Positions 7,526-16,443 of a DNA stretch of 64,000 nucleotides are shown here, one piece after another. The notes under the pieces are model-generated. The model worked only from the letters and a program-made list of their open reading frames with translations, ran no database searches and was not told the DNA's origin. How positions within the stretch are numbered: position 1 is the stretch's first letter; every line of letters starts with the position of its first letter. Source of the stretch: an uncultured Lewinella sp. (lineage in GTDB: Bacteria; Bacteroidota; Bacteroidia; Chitinophagales; Saprospiraceae); contig CALMYQ010000159.1 of the NCBI GenBank assembly GCA_937873655.1, positions 1 through 64,000 on the forward strand. The letters are read 5' to 3'. The position numbers and the translations under genes are program-made.

Positions 7526-9913
7526 TCACTCCTCCCGCAACGAATCCACCGGATTGGCCACCGCAGCCCGGATGCTTTGAAAGCTCACCGTAGCCCCGGC
7601 GATCAGCACGGCTGCCAGCCCGGTAACGGCGAATATCCACCAGATGCTGCCGAGATCCATGGGCGTATGGTAGGCAAAATCTTTCAGCCAGTTGTTCATC
7701 AGGTACCAGGCGGCCGGAGCGGCCAGCAGGAGCCCAAGCAGCACAAGCCGGAGAAAATCCCTGGACAGCAGGCTCACGATGCCCGCAACGCTTGCCCCCA
7801 GCACCTTGCGGATGCCGACCTCCTTCCGGCGCTGTTCGGCCATGAAGGCGGCCAGTCCGAACAAGCCCAGGCAGGCGATAAAGACGGCCAGTCCCGAAAA
7901 AACGGTAAACACCTGGCCCATCCGTTGTTCCGCCCGGTATTGGGCGTCGTATTGCTGGTCGAGGAACTGGTATTCGAAAGCGCCGTTGGGGGCCATTTCT
8001 TTCCACAGGGACTGTATGGCGGCAACTGCCGTAGCCGTCTCGCCGGCCCGGACCCGGACGGCCATATTGCTCAGTTTCCAGGGGCTCATCATCAGGACGA
8101 TGGGTTCGATCTCCTCGTGCAATGACCGGAAGTTGAAATCCTTTACCACGCCGATAACGGTATACGGCGATTGCCCGCCGTAGCTGATCTGCTTGCCGAG
8201 CGGCTCCTCCCAACCCAGTTTCCTGGCTGCCGTCTCATTGATCAGGCAGGCCGAACTGTCGGTGCTCATGCCCGAAGTAAAGTTGCGGCCTTCGGTCAGT
8301 TCGAGCTTCAGGGTTTCCGAAAAACCAGGATCAATGAACGAATAATTGAGGGAGGTTTCCTTGTAGTTGGCCGGCTGTTCCGGCAGGAAGATCGTGCTGT
8401 CGAAGCCGTCGCCGGGCATGAACTGCGCAGTGGATACCCGTTCAATTACCGGCAATTTCTCCAGTTGTTCCATGAAAGGGCCGTAATTGTTGCCGAGGGC
8501 GGTTGCCTGGTTCAGGACCAGCACCTGCTCTTTGTCGAAGCCGAGGTTGAAGCTTTGCAGGTAGCTCAATTGGTTGTGCACGATCAGGGTCCCGATGATC
8601 AGGCCGGTGGAGATGCAGAACTGCGCCACCACCAGGGTCTGCCGCAGCCAGTTGCCGTTTTCCCGGCCGCCGGGCCGCCCTTTGATCACACTCAGCGGAG
8701 AGAAACCCGAGAGCAGGTAGGCCGGAAATGCACCGGACAGCAGCGTGGTGACGGCCAGCAAGCCGGTCAGCAACAACAACACAAAGGGCGAGTTCAGGAA
8801 TCCCAGGCTGAGCGCCTTTCCGGAGAATTGGTTAAAGGCGGGCAGAACCGCGGCTGTGAGCGCAACGGCCAGCACCGTGGCCAGCAGAACATAAACAAAC
8901 GCTTCGCCGAAGAATTGCCCGATCAGTTGCCTTCGCTGGGAACCGAGCACTTTCCGGATGCCCACTTCCCGCGACCGGGTCATGGACCGGGCGGTGGTCA
9001 GGTTCACAAAGTTGATGCAGGCCAGCACCAGAATGATCAGGGCCACGATCCCGAAGATATAGACATACGCCAGGTTGCCGTTGGGCGCCAGTTCTTCGTC
9101 CACATTGGACTTCAGGTGTATATCCGTCAGCGCCTGAAACGGAAAACTGGTGTAATTGTTCCCCTGATGGAATTCCTCTCCGGCCACATTCTTGTCGACA
9201 TAGGCGCTGAGTTTTTCCTGCAACGCACCGGCATTGGCATCAGGCCGGATGGTGAAATAGGTGTAGCAGGCCGCCGACCCCCATTGCTCCTTGCGCTGTT
9301 CGATGACGGAGATCAACCGGAGCGAGGCCAGAAAGTCGAAATGCAGGTGGGATTGCGCGGGATAATCCCGGACGACACCCGTGACCTGGAAAGGTTTCCC
9401 GTCATTCCGGAGGATGGTCTTTCCCATCGGGGTTTCATCTCCGAAATACCGTTGAGCCGTATTTTCGGTGAGGACGATCCCATCCGGCGCCGCCAGGGCT
9501 GTTTTGGGGTCACCGGCGATCCAATCGGCGCTGAATACGTCAAAAAAATGCTCGTCGACGAACAGGAAGTGCTGCTCGCGGACGACCTCTTCCCCTTTTT
9601 TCAGGGTATAGCCGCCGGAGTAGAAACGGGTCACCTCATCCACTTCCGGGAACTCGCTTTTCAGGGCCGTCCGCAAAGGCACCGGTACCAGCGCAATCTT
9701 CCACTCGTTGTCGCCGAACCTGGCCTCCCAAAGGGCCCGGTAGGTCCGGTCGGCATTGGCGTGAAACCGGTCGTAGCTCAGCTCGTCCTTTACCCACAGG
9801 AAGATCAGCAGGCAAACGGCGACGCCCACCGAGAGCCCGGCGATATTGATCAGCGTATAGCCTTTGTACCGGAGCATGTTGCGGAGGGCCGCTTTGAGTT
9901 GATTGGTCAGCAT
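7526..9913 (-). CDS. Permease 1: MacB/FtsX-type duplicated ABC permease
   Basis: 795 aa from ATG at 9913. An ATG at 9961 lies inside the sigma-54 promoter and cannot be in the transcript. Predicted membrane segments are at about 20-41, 284-304, 338-358, 378-400, 425-445, 670-692, 718-738 and 758-778. The two large extracytoplasmic MacB_PCD-type domains are about 45-280 and 450-665. FtsX landmarks: ACINFVNLTTARS (298-310), SREVGIRKVLG (314-324), then KEVGIRKVLGAS (697-708) and the C-terminal NPVDSLREE, the MacB-family tail. KDFNFRSLHEEIEP (591-604) marks the second core domain. There is no ATPase domain, so it must work with an ATP-binding subunit made elsewhere. It is monocistronic apart from a possible 34-aa ORF after it. 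Confidence 0.88.
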   Translation of the reverse strand: MLTNQLKAALRNMLRYKGYTLINIAGLSVGVAVCLLIFLWVKDELSYDRFHANADRTYRALWEARFGDNEWKIALVPVPLRTALKSEFPEVDEVTRFYSGGYTLKKGEEVVREQHFLFVDEHFFDVFSADWIAGDPKTALAAPDGIVLTENTAQRYFGDETPMGKTILRNDGKPFQVTGVVRDYPAQSHLHFDFLASLRLISVIEQRKEQWGSAACYTYFTIRPDANAGALQEKLSAYVDKNVAGEEFHQGNNYTSFPFQALTDIHLKSNVDEELAPNGNLAYVYIFGIVALIILVLACINFVNLTTARSMTRSREVGIRKVLGSQRRQLIGQFFGEAFVYVLLATVLAVALTAAVLPAFNQFSGKALSLGFLNSPFVLLLLTGLLAVTTLLSGAFPAYLLSGFSPLSVIKGRPGGRENGNWLRQTLVVAQFCISTGLIIGTLIVHNQLSYLQSFNLGFDKEQVLVLNQATALGNNYGPFMEQLEKLPVIERVSTAQFMPGDGFDSTIFLPEQPANYKETSLNYSFIDPGFSETLKLELTEGRNFTSGMSTDSSACLINETAARKLGWEEPLGKQISYGGQSPYTVIGVVKDFNFRSLHEEIEPIVLMMSPWKLSNMAVRVRAGETATAVAAIQSLWKEMAPNGAFEYQFLDQQYDAQYRAEQRMGQVFTVFSGLAVFIACLGLFGLAAFMAEQRRKEVGIRKVLGASVAGIVSLLSRDFLRLVLLGLLLAAPAAWYLMNNWLKDFAYHTPMDLGSIWWIFAVTGLAAVLIAGATVSFQSIRAAVANPVDSLREE

Positions 9914-9956
9914 GACGGGTTCTTTTTTTGAGTGACGGCTTTGATAACATGCCCGG

Positions 9957-9971
9957 TTCAAAAATCATGCC
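9957..9971 (-). promoter_or_regulatory. Sigma-54 -24/-12 promoter of permease 1
   Basis: GGCATGATTTTTGAA on the minus strand: GG, ten bases, then G, matching the sigma-54 consensus GGCACG-N4-TTGC except for the last C. The expected transcription start is near 9946, 33 bp before the ATG at 9913. The same element precedes four other permease units. Confidence 0.75.
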
Positions 9972-9981
9972 CTTGGTATAA

Positions 9982-10063
9982 AAAATTGATTATCAATTTT
10001 ATACACAAATTGAACGCATAAAAAAGTGTCCGCACGCGAACAGTCATTGTGCGATTTTGGACA
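9982..10063 (-). promoter_or_regulatory. Upstream activator pair and AT-rich element, permease 1
   Basis: Two 16-bp imperfect palindromes, TGTCCGCACGCGAACA (10027-10042) and TGTGCGATTTTGGACA (10048-10063), start 21 bp apart and lie 55 bp upstream of the -24 GG. Between them and the promoter is AAAATTGATTATCAATTTT (9982-10000), a candidate bend or nucleoid-protein site. The arrangement is that of enhancer-binding-protein sites of a sigma-54 promoter. Confidence 0.72.
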
Positions 10064-10124
10064 GCACTGCACCGGGTTTAAATGGTAATGCCGGCTGGGA
10101 ATTGGAAATTGTTTATCAGAAATT

Positions 10125-10192
10125 TTGAAAATCAGGCATTGAATTCCTAAATTTACAATATTTATTGAAAATCCGGCATTGAATTCCTAAAT
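10125..10192 (+). repeat. 28-bp direct repeat before the DUF4143 ATPase
   Basis: Copies at 10125-10152 and 10165-10192 differ at one base (…AATCAGGCATTGAATTCC… against …AATCCGGCATTGAATTCC…) and are offset by 40 bp, ending 9 bp before the GTG start. They could be a regulator site, or a small duplication made when the ATPase gene was inserted. Confidence 0.6.
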
Positions 10193-10201
10193 CTCATCAT
10201 T

Positions 10202-11362
10202 GTGATATACCGAGCCATCTCCGAAAAAATCAAAGCCCTGGCCGCCAAATTCCCGGTAGTTAGTTTGACCGGTCCTCGTCAGTCAGGCAAGACAACTTTG
10301 GTCAGAGAACTGTTCCCGGATTATAAGTACATTAATCTTGAACATCCGGATTACAGGCTGGCCGCGCAACAAGCGCCGCAGGAATTACTTCGGCACGGTG
10401 CCAAGGGCATTATTATCGACGAAGCCCAATACGCGCCCGATATTTTTTCTTATATACAATTGGCGGCAGATGAGCGGAATATTCCCGGGGAGTTCATCCT
10501 TACGGGATCTCAGCATTTCCTTTTCATTGAAAAGATTACACAAAGCCTTGCAGGGAGAGTAGCCCTTTTCAACCTGCTCCCATTTTCAGCAAGCGAACTG
10601 TCGGGTACTCCGTACCAACAAAAAGCGCCCCTCGATTACATACTTAAAGGTTTTTTTCCCCGCTTATACGACAAGGATATCGCTCCCTCGGATTATTTTC
10701 CGGCTTATATTCAAACCTATGTGGAAAGAGACGTTCGTCAAATTGTGAATGTGGCCGATCTTGATGCTTTTCAAACCTTTCTTCGGCTTTGTGCAGGACG
10801 AATCGGTCAGCTTTTCAATCAAACTGAAATCGGAAAGCTCGCAGGTGTGGATCAAAAAACGATAACCCGTTGGCTTTCCATTCTCAAGACCGGATTTCAG
10901 GTTTTCACATTACCCCCGTATTTTCAAAATTTTGACAAGCGCATCGTCAAGACGCCCAAATTGTATTTCTATGATACCGGATTGGCTTGTTCCCTCCTAA
11001 GCATTCGATCAACTGACGAGCTAAGCCTTCATTTTGCCCGCGGACCGCTTTTTGAGAATTTTGTCATTGCTGAAATCATGAAAAATTTTTTCAATCGGGG
11101 AATAAGACCGAATCTCTATTTCTGGCGCGACCACTCCGGAAATGAAATTGACCTCCTGGTAGAAGAAGGCGGCCAGTTATTCCCATTAGAAATAAAGGCC
11201 GGTCAAACCATCAAATCGGATTATTTCAAAGGATTGCGCTATTTCGCTCAAATCTCCGGAATCCCCGCTGAAAACGCGGGTCTGATCTACGCCGGCGACC
11301 TGAACATCCCAACTGCAGAGGGCCGGGTCCACAGTTGGGATCAACTGCCCCAATTTTCTTGA
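10202..11362 (+). CDS. AAA-type ATPase with DUF4143 domain
   Basis: 386 aa from GTG at 10202. Walker A is GPRQSGKTTL (24-33), Walker B IIIDEAQ (70-76), and ILTGSQ (about 99-104) serves as the sensor segment. The C-terminal half is a DUF4143 domain with a YVERDVRQIVNV segment and ends with a nuclease-like stretch (FWRDHSGNEIDLLVEEGG, then FPLEIKAG), a PD-(D/E)xK-like arrangement typical of this family. These orphan ATPases are very common in Bacteroidota and archaea, and their role is unresolved. It sits between permease 1 and the end of the permease 8-2 operon and runs in the opposite direction, so it is probably an insertion into the array. Confidence 0.87.
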   Translation: MIYRAISEKIKALAAKFPVVSLTGPRQSGKTTLVRELFPDYKYINLEHPDYRLAAQQAPQELLRHGAKGIIIDEAQYAPDIFSYIQLAADERNIPGEFILTGSQHFLFIEKITQSLAGRVALFNLLPFSASELSGTPYQQKAPLDYILKGFFPRLYDKDIAPSDYFPAYIQTYVERDVRQIVNVADLDAFQTFLRLCAGRIGQLFNQTEIGKLAGVDQKTITRWLSILKTGFQVFTLPPYFQNFDKRIVKTPKLYFYDTGLACSLLSIRSTDELSLHFARGPLFENFVIAEIMKNFFNRGIRPNLYFWRDHSGNEIDLLVEEGGQLFPLEIKAGQTIKSDYFKGLRYFAQISGIPAENAGLIYAGDLNIPTAEGRVHSWDQLPQFS

Positions 11363-11439
11363 ATCGCTGATCCCGAATCCTCGAATAATCAACCCAACCA
11401 TTTGACGATGTTGTTGATGCGTTGATCAGAAAACGGCCG

Positions 11440-11557
11440 CCCTCGATTCCCTGACTTGCCGGTCTCCGGCGGCCAAAGCCTATGGCGACGGCACGCAGGC
11501 AGGCTCAGTTCCTCGATTCCTCAGTTCCTCGATTCCTCAATTCCTCAATCCCCCCCC
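11440..11557. repeat. Tandem 'ttcctcgattcctcag' repeats
   Basis: After the ATPase stop the spacer holds degenerate tandem copies of CAGTTCCTCGATTCCT, clearest at 11505-11550, ending 6 bp before the stop of permease 2. No gene is seen. Confidence 0.6.
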
Positions 11558-11562
11558 TCTCT

Positions 11563-13920
11563 TCACTCATTCCGCAAACTCTCCACCGGTTTGGCCATCG
11601 CGGCGCGAAGGGTGTTGGCGCTCACCACGACCAGTGTCAGGGCAAGGATGCCGATGCCCACGGCCATAAACAGCCAGATCCTGATATCGGTGTGGTACGT
11701 GTATTTTTGAAGCCAGTTGTTCATCAGCCACCAGGTGAGCGGCACGGCCAGTACGAACGCGATCACCACCAACCGGAGGAATTCCTTTGACACCAGCATC
11801 AGGATCTGGTTCACCGACGCGCCCAGGACCTTACGGATGCCGATCTCCCGGATGCGCTTCTCAATGGTAAAGGACACCAGTCCCGCCAAACCGATGCAGC
11901 AAATGAATATGGCCAGTCCGGCAAAGACATTGGTGAGTTTGCGGATGAGCTCTTCCGTCAGGAATTTTTTGCCGAATTCCTGGTCTGCAAATTGGTATTC
12001 GAACGGGTATTTCGGATTGAATTGTTTGAAAACCGGTTCGATCATCAGCAGGGCTTCCCGGGGTTTCACGCCTTCTTTCAGGCGCAGGCTGATGGAATTG
12101 GCATTTCCCGGATCAAAAAACACCATCATCGGGTCAACGGGTTTGAACGGCGAGTCCATGACTACATTTTCGGTGACGCCGATAACCGTGAAGGGCTTCC
12201 CGTAACGCAACTGCATGCCGACCGGGTCTTTCAGCCCCATCGCCTCCACGGCCGCCTGGTTGAGCAGCATGGCGGAAGAATCGGAAGGTGCCCCGGTGAA
12301 ATCCTTGCCCGCGATCATCTTTATCCCCAAGGTTTCCGTGAAGTTGACATCGGAGGTATTGCCGGTGAAGATGATCTGCGATCCCTCCGGTTGGCCGTCC
12401 CAATGCGGCGCAGGCGACCGCCACCAGATCTCGGTAATCGGGGACATGGTCCGGGTCATCGACTCCACCATGCCGGTTTTTGAAAGCTCCTGCCGGATGG
12501 CCTCAAAATTCTTTTGGGTGTCTTCCGTAGCCGGTACCATGATCAGGTTATCGGGGTTGTAGCCCATATCCCGGTTGCGGGTATGCTGGATCTGCTGGTA
12601 GACGATGATGGTGGCCGATATCAGCAAAATGGAGATCACAAACTGGCCTACCACCAGGATGCGCCGGGGCAGGGCGGCTTTTTTCCCGGTCAGAAAGGTT
12701 CCCTTCAGCACTTTCAGCGGGTTGAAGGAAGAGAGATACAACGCCGGATAACTGCCCGCCACGATCCCCGTGACGGCGATAAGCGCCAGGCCGCCGAGCC
12801 AGAACGCCGGTTGGGCAAAATCGAGGGTCAGGCGTTTATCGACCAGCAGGTTGAACGACGGCATCAACAGGTAAACGGCGGCAATGGCAAAGACAAACGA
12901 GATGGTCGCCAGGATCATCGATTCGAAGAAGAACTGAAGGACCAGCTGCTTCTTGTCCGACCCCAGCGTTTTCCGCACGCCTACCTCTTTGGCCCTTTTT
13001 TCGGAACGGGCGGTAGAGAGGTTCATGAAATTCACACAGGCGATCAGGAGAATAATAAGCGCAATGACCGCAAAAAGCCGCACATATTCGATCATGCCGC
13101 CGATGTTCTTCCCGTTCTCGAAATCACTGTACAGCCGCCATTTGCTCATGGGGAAAGCAAAATAGGTGCTGATCTTTTTGTCGACCTCGTCGTGTTCGAA
13201 TTTGATGTCGTTGATGCCTTTTTCCACCAATTGCATATCGGCGCCGGCAACCGGTTGAACATACAATTCCCAGGACGAGTTTTGCCAGTTGTTCATAGCC
13301 CGTTGCAGGTATTCATCCGCATAATTGAAAGGCATGACATAATCGAACTGCAAGGTGGAATTCGAAGGCGGATCGGCCACAACGGCCGACACTTTGTACA
13401 CCTGGTCGTTGTCGACGGTAAGGCTTTTGTCCAGCGGGTCTGCATCCCCGAAAAAAGCCGTGGCTGCCGACTGGGTCAGTACGATGGCGGTGGGTTCGGC
13501 GATGGCTGTTTTGGGCTCTCCTTTAATGAATTGCCAGGAGAACATATCGAAGAAACGGTCACTGACGATATACCCCGATTTTTTCAGTTTGGTACTTTCG
13601 TATTCCAGGTAAGCCTGCTGCGGATGGGTCGTCACCACGGCGTTCTTCACCTGCGGCATATTGTCCCCGATCGCTTTTGCAAACGGCAGCACCATATTCC
13701 GGTCCGTAAAGACCTGGTTATTGAAATCCCGGTGAGCGATCACCTGGTAAATATCCGTATAGTTGGCCTGGAACTTATTGTAGCTAAGCTCATCGCGCAC
13801 CCACAGCAGGATAAAGATGGTACAGGCCAGGCCGATGGTCAGGCCGAGGATATTGGTGGCAGAGAACCCTTTGTTTCTGAAGAGGTTGCGCCAGGCGATC
13901 TTAAAATAGCTTTGGAACAT
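11563..13920 (-). CDS. Permease 2: last gene of the seven-permease operon
   Basis: 785 aa. Start at 13920 (MFQSYFKIAWRNL) by alignment with its paralogues; it lies 11 bp after the stop of permease 3. It belongs to the group with permeases 5 and 11. The first core domain ends WRLYSDFENGKNIGG before the second helix. The second core domain carries a SPITEIW…W.G segment, and MDSPFKPVDP replaces the FHFxSLHExIxP motif of the other group. Terminal FtsX segment EIGIRKVLGASVNQILML is followed by VSKEFLRLV and ends KPVESLRNE. Same eight-helix plan as permease 1. Confidence 0.87.
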   Translation of the reverse strand: MFQSYFKIAWRNLFRNKGFSATNILGLTIGLACTIFILLWVRDELSYNKFQANYTDIYQVIAHRDFNNQVFTDRNMVLPFAKAIGDNMPQVKNAVVTTHPQQAYLEYESTKLKKSGYIVSDRFFDMFSWQFIKGEPKTAIAEPTAIVLTQSAATAFFGDADPLDKSLTVDNDQVYKVSAVVADPPSNSTLQFDYVMPFNYADEYLQRAMNNWQNSSWELYVQPVAGADMQLVEKGINDIKFEHDEVDKKISTYFAFPMSKWRLYSDFENGKNIGGMIEYVRLFAVIALIILLIACVNFMNLSTARSEKRAKEVGVRKTLGSDKKQLVLQFFFESMILATISFVFAIAAVYLLMPSFNLLVDKRLTLDFAQPAFWLGGLALIAVTGIVAGSYPALYLSSFNPLKVLKGTFLTGKKAALPRRILVVGQFVISILLISATIIVYQQIQHTRNRDMGYNPDNLIMVPATEDTQKNFEAIRQELSKTGMVESMTRTMSPITEIWWRSPAPHWDGQPEGSQIIFTGNTSDVNFTETLGIKMIAGKDFTGAPSDSSAMLLNQAAVEAMGLKDPVGMQLRYGKPFTVIGVTENVVMDSPFKPVDPMMVFFDPGNANSISLRLKEGVKPREALLMIEPVFKQFNPKYPFEYQFADQEFGKKFLTEELIRKLTNVFAGLAIFICCIGLAGLVSFTIEKRIREIGIRKVLGASVNQILMLVSKEFLRLVVIAFVLAVPLTWWLMNNWLQKYTYHTDIRIWLFMAVGIGILALTLVVVSANTLRAAMAKPVESLRNE

Positions 13921-13931
13921 GGTATATAGGA

Positions 13932-16400
13932 TTATTCGTTTTTCAATGATTTCGCAGGGTTGGTCAGCGCCGCCCGGATGCTTTGGAAACTCACCGTGAG
14001 AAAGGCTATCCCAAGCGCCAATACGCCCGCCAGCGCAAACACCCACCAGTCGATGCCAATCCGGTAGGGATATTCCTGCAACCACCGATTGGCAAAATAC
14101 CAGGCCAATGGGACGGCCAGCGCCAATCCCGCCACCACCAGCTTCAGGAAGTCGGCGGACAACAGCGTCACAATACCCGCCGTACTGGCCCCCAATACCT
14201 TCCGGATCCCGATCTCGCGGGTGCGCAGGAAGGTCATGTAGGACGCCAGCGCGAACAAGCCCAGGCAGGCGATCAGCACCGTGAGCAGGGTGAAAAAGCC
14301 CAGTATCCGGCCGAACCGGCGGTCGGCTTCATACAGGCGCTGGTAGCTTTCGTCCAGAAAGGCATAGCCGAAGCCGTTGCCGGGGAAAAACGCCTCGAAG
14401 GTTGATTGAATGTATCCGAGGGTCGCTTCCATATCGCTGCCGTCGAGGCGGATCGAAATCTTGTCATACGTGCCGATAGACGGGATGAACAGCAAAGGTT
14501 CGATGGGATGATGGAGCGACAATTCATGGAAATCCGGCAGCACCCCGACAATCGTGCGGTCGCGGTTCCAGACCTTGATGGTCTGCCCAAGCGCCGATTC
14601 CGCTGACGGATAGTCGAACATTTTGACGGCAGCCTCATTCAACACCACCTTGTCGAAATCCTGGTTCCATTTATAGTCGGTTTCGCGCAGGAAGCGGCCT
14701 GCAGCCGGCTCCATGCCGTAGGTTTCCGCATAGTCGTAATCGGTCACCAGATAACTGCAGGTGTACTGCTCCGGCCCGGGGTTATCGCCCGTTTTTTCGA
14801 TCTGGAATACCCGGCCGTGCCAGTTATCGTCTACGGTCCGGTTGGAGGTCGCCGCGTGCCGGATATGGGCGTTTGTCAGCAGCTTGTCCTTGAAAGCGTG
14901 GACCTTATCGATAAAGGTGCTGTCAAACCGGAAAAGCCGCGGCGAGTTGACCGTAATGACCTGTTCGATGTCCATTCCCAGATCCTGCCTGTTCATATAG
15001 GCAATCTGGCGGGCCACCAGCCAGGTGCCGGTGATCAGGGCGATCGATGCCGTAAACTGGAACACCACCAGTCCTTTGCGCAGGCCGGCCCCGCCGCCGC
15101 GGATCCCGCCTGTCGTGGAGGCCGGGCCGCCTTTAAGTACATTTGAAATATGGGACGACGACAGGAGCCAGGCCGGATAAGCGCCCGAGGCCAGGACCCC
15201 GGCGGCCACCAGCGCCAGCATGATCAGCGCCAGGGCATAATTCCCGCTTCCGGTGAAATGCAGCGCCGAACTGTCGAGTCCGAAATTGGAGGAAAACCAG
15301 GGCTTCACGAGCCGGACGAGCTCCCAGGCCACCGCCAGCGCCAGGGCATTGATGACAAAAGATTCGGTCAGAAACTGCCCGATCAGCATGCCGCGCCGGG
15401 CGCCGACCACCTTGCGCAGGCCGACTTCCTTCGCCCGTTCGATGGCCCGGGCCGAGGACAGGTTGACGTAGTTGATCCAGGCCAGCACCAGGATAAAGAA
15501 GGCAATGATCAGCAACGACCATACCGCCTTCCCGTTGGCTGTAACCCCCATCTCGTATTCCAGTCCGGCGGAATACAGGTGGGCATCCTTCAATGCCTGC
15601 AAGCTGAATACCTCCTGGCTGCCCGATACCTCGGTTCCACGGAAGTAACGCTCGCTGAAAGCCGGGAATTTGGCTTCAAGGGCGATCGGATCGGTACCCG
15701 GTTTGAGTTCCAGGAAATGCCAGAAATCCGACCAGGTCCAGCTTTCATCCGCATCCTTTCCTCTCAGCCGGATATAGGAATCGTAGGAAACCAGCACGTT
15801 GAACTGCAGAAAAGAATTGGCCGGCACCTCGTCGCAGATGCCCACGATCTTGAAGGGGTTATCGTCGTTTTCCATATAGATCTCCTCGCCGAGTACCTGG
15901 TCGTACCGCCCCTTGGCCCCGGGGAAATACTGGTCGGCCACCGAACGCGAGAGAATGACCTCATTGGTTTCATCCAACAGCTTCACCCCTTCGGCTGCCA
16001 GCAGCGGAAAGTCGAACATTTCCAGGAAATGTTCATCGACCCACAGCAGCCCTTCCTGCTCGGCCAGTTGGTCGTCGTGCCGGATGTATACGTTTCCGCC
16101 GGGTCTGACGCGGGCATGGTTGGCTATTTCAGGAAAATCCTTCTGCATGGCCGCGCCGATCGTCGGGTAGGTGATGGTCCCTTTCTGGATCGATTTGCCG
16201 CTTTGGATGCGCTCGTTGACCACCCGGTAAATGCGGTCTTTTTTCGCATGGAAGTTATCGAAGCTCATTTCGAAACCCACATATTGCAGCAGGAGTATGC
16301 AGGCTGCCATACCCATGGCCAGGCCGCCGATCAAGATAACTGATTGGCCTTTGTTGCGCAACAGGTTGCGGAAGGCGATCTTAAAATAGTTCTTCAGCAT
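13932..16400 (-). CDS. Permease 3: MacB/FtsX-type permease
   Basis: 822 aa, the longest of the set. Start at 16400 (MLKNYFKIAFRNL); an ATG at 16424 would add eight residues absent from its paralogues. The first membrane segment is followed by FEMSFDNFHAKKDRIYRVVNE. The second core domain contains PDFHELSLHHPIEPLL, and the C-terminal half EIGIRKVLGASTAGIVTLLS, ending NPAKSLKNE (Ala in place of Val). The extra length lies mainly in the loop after helix 3, where a Gly-rich TTGGIRGGGAGLRKG precedes the fifth helix. It lies 43 bp downstream of permease 4. Confidence 0.87.
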   Translation of the reverse strand: MLKNYFKIAFRNLLRNKGQSVILIGGLAMGMAACILLLQYVGFEMSFDNFHAKKDRIYRVVNERIQSGKSIQKGTITYPTIGAAMQKDFPEIANHARVRPGGNVYIRHDDQLAEQEGLLWVDEHFLEMFDFPLLAAEGVKLLDETNEVILSRSVADQYFPGAKGRYDQVLGEEIYMENDDNPFKIVGICDEVPANSFLQFNVLVSYDSYIRLRGKDADESWTWSDFWHFLELKPGTDPIALEAKFPAFSERYFRGTEVSGSQEVFSLQALKDAHLYSAGLEYEMGVTANGKAVWSLLIIAFFILVLAWINYVNLSSARAIERAKEVGLRKVVGARRGMLIGQFLTESFVINALALAVAWELVRLVKPWFSSNFGLDSSALHFTGSGNYALALIMLALVAAGVLASGAYPAWLLSSSHISNVLKGGPASTTGGIRGGGAGLRKGLVVFQFTASIALITGTWLVARQIAYMNRQDLGMDIEQVITVNSPRLFRFDSTFIDKVHAFKDKLLTNAHIRHAATSNRTVDDNWHGRVFQIEKTGDNPGPEQYTCSYLVTDYDYAETYGMEPAAGRFLRETDYKWNQDFDKVVLNEAAVKMFDYPSAESALGQTIKVWNRDRTIVGVLPDFHELSLHHPIEPLLFIPSIGTYDKISIRLDGSDMEATLGYIQSTFEAFFPGNGFGYAFLDESYQRLYEADRRFGRILGFFTLLTVLIACLGLFALASYMTFLRTREIGIRKVLGASTAGIVTLLSADFLKLVVAGLALAVPLAWYFANRWLQEYPYRIGIDWWVFALAGVLALGIAFLTVSFQSIRAALTNPAKSLKNE

Positions 16401-16443
16401 TTCAGGAATTTTCGGGTGATTCAATGATTGTGTTCATGCCCGG

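Noticed and set aside
10202..11362. DUF4143 ATPase as the missing ATP-binding subunit of the permeases
   Set aside because: It lacks the ABC signature (LSGGQ) and belongs to a different AAA-type family. It also runs in the opposite direction with its own upstream region.
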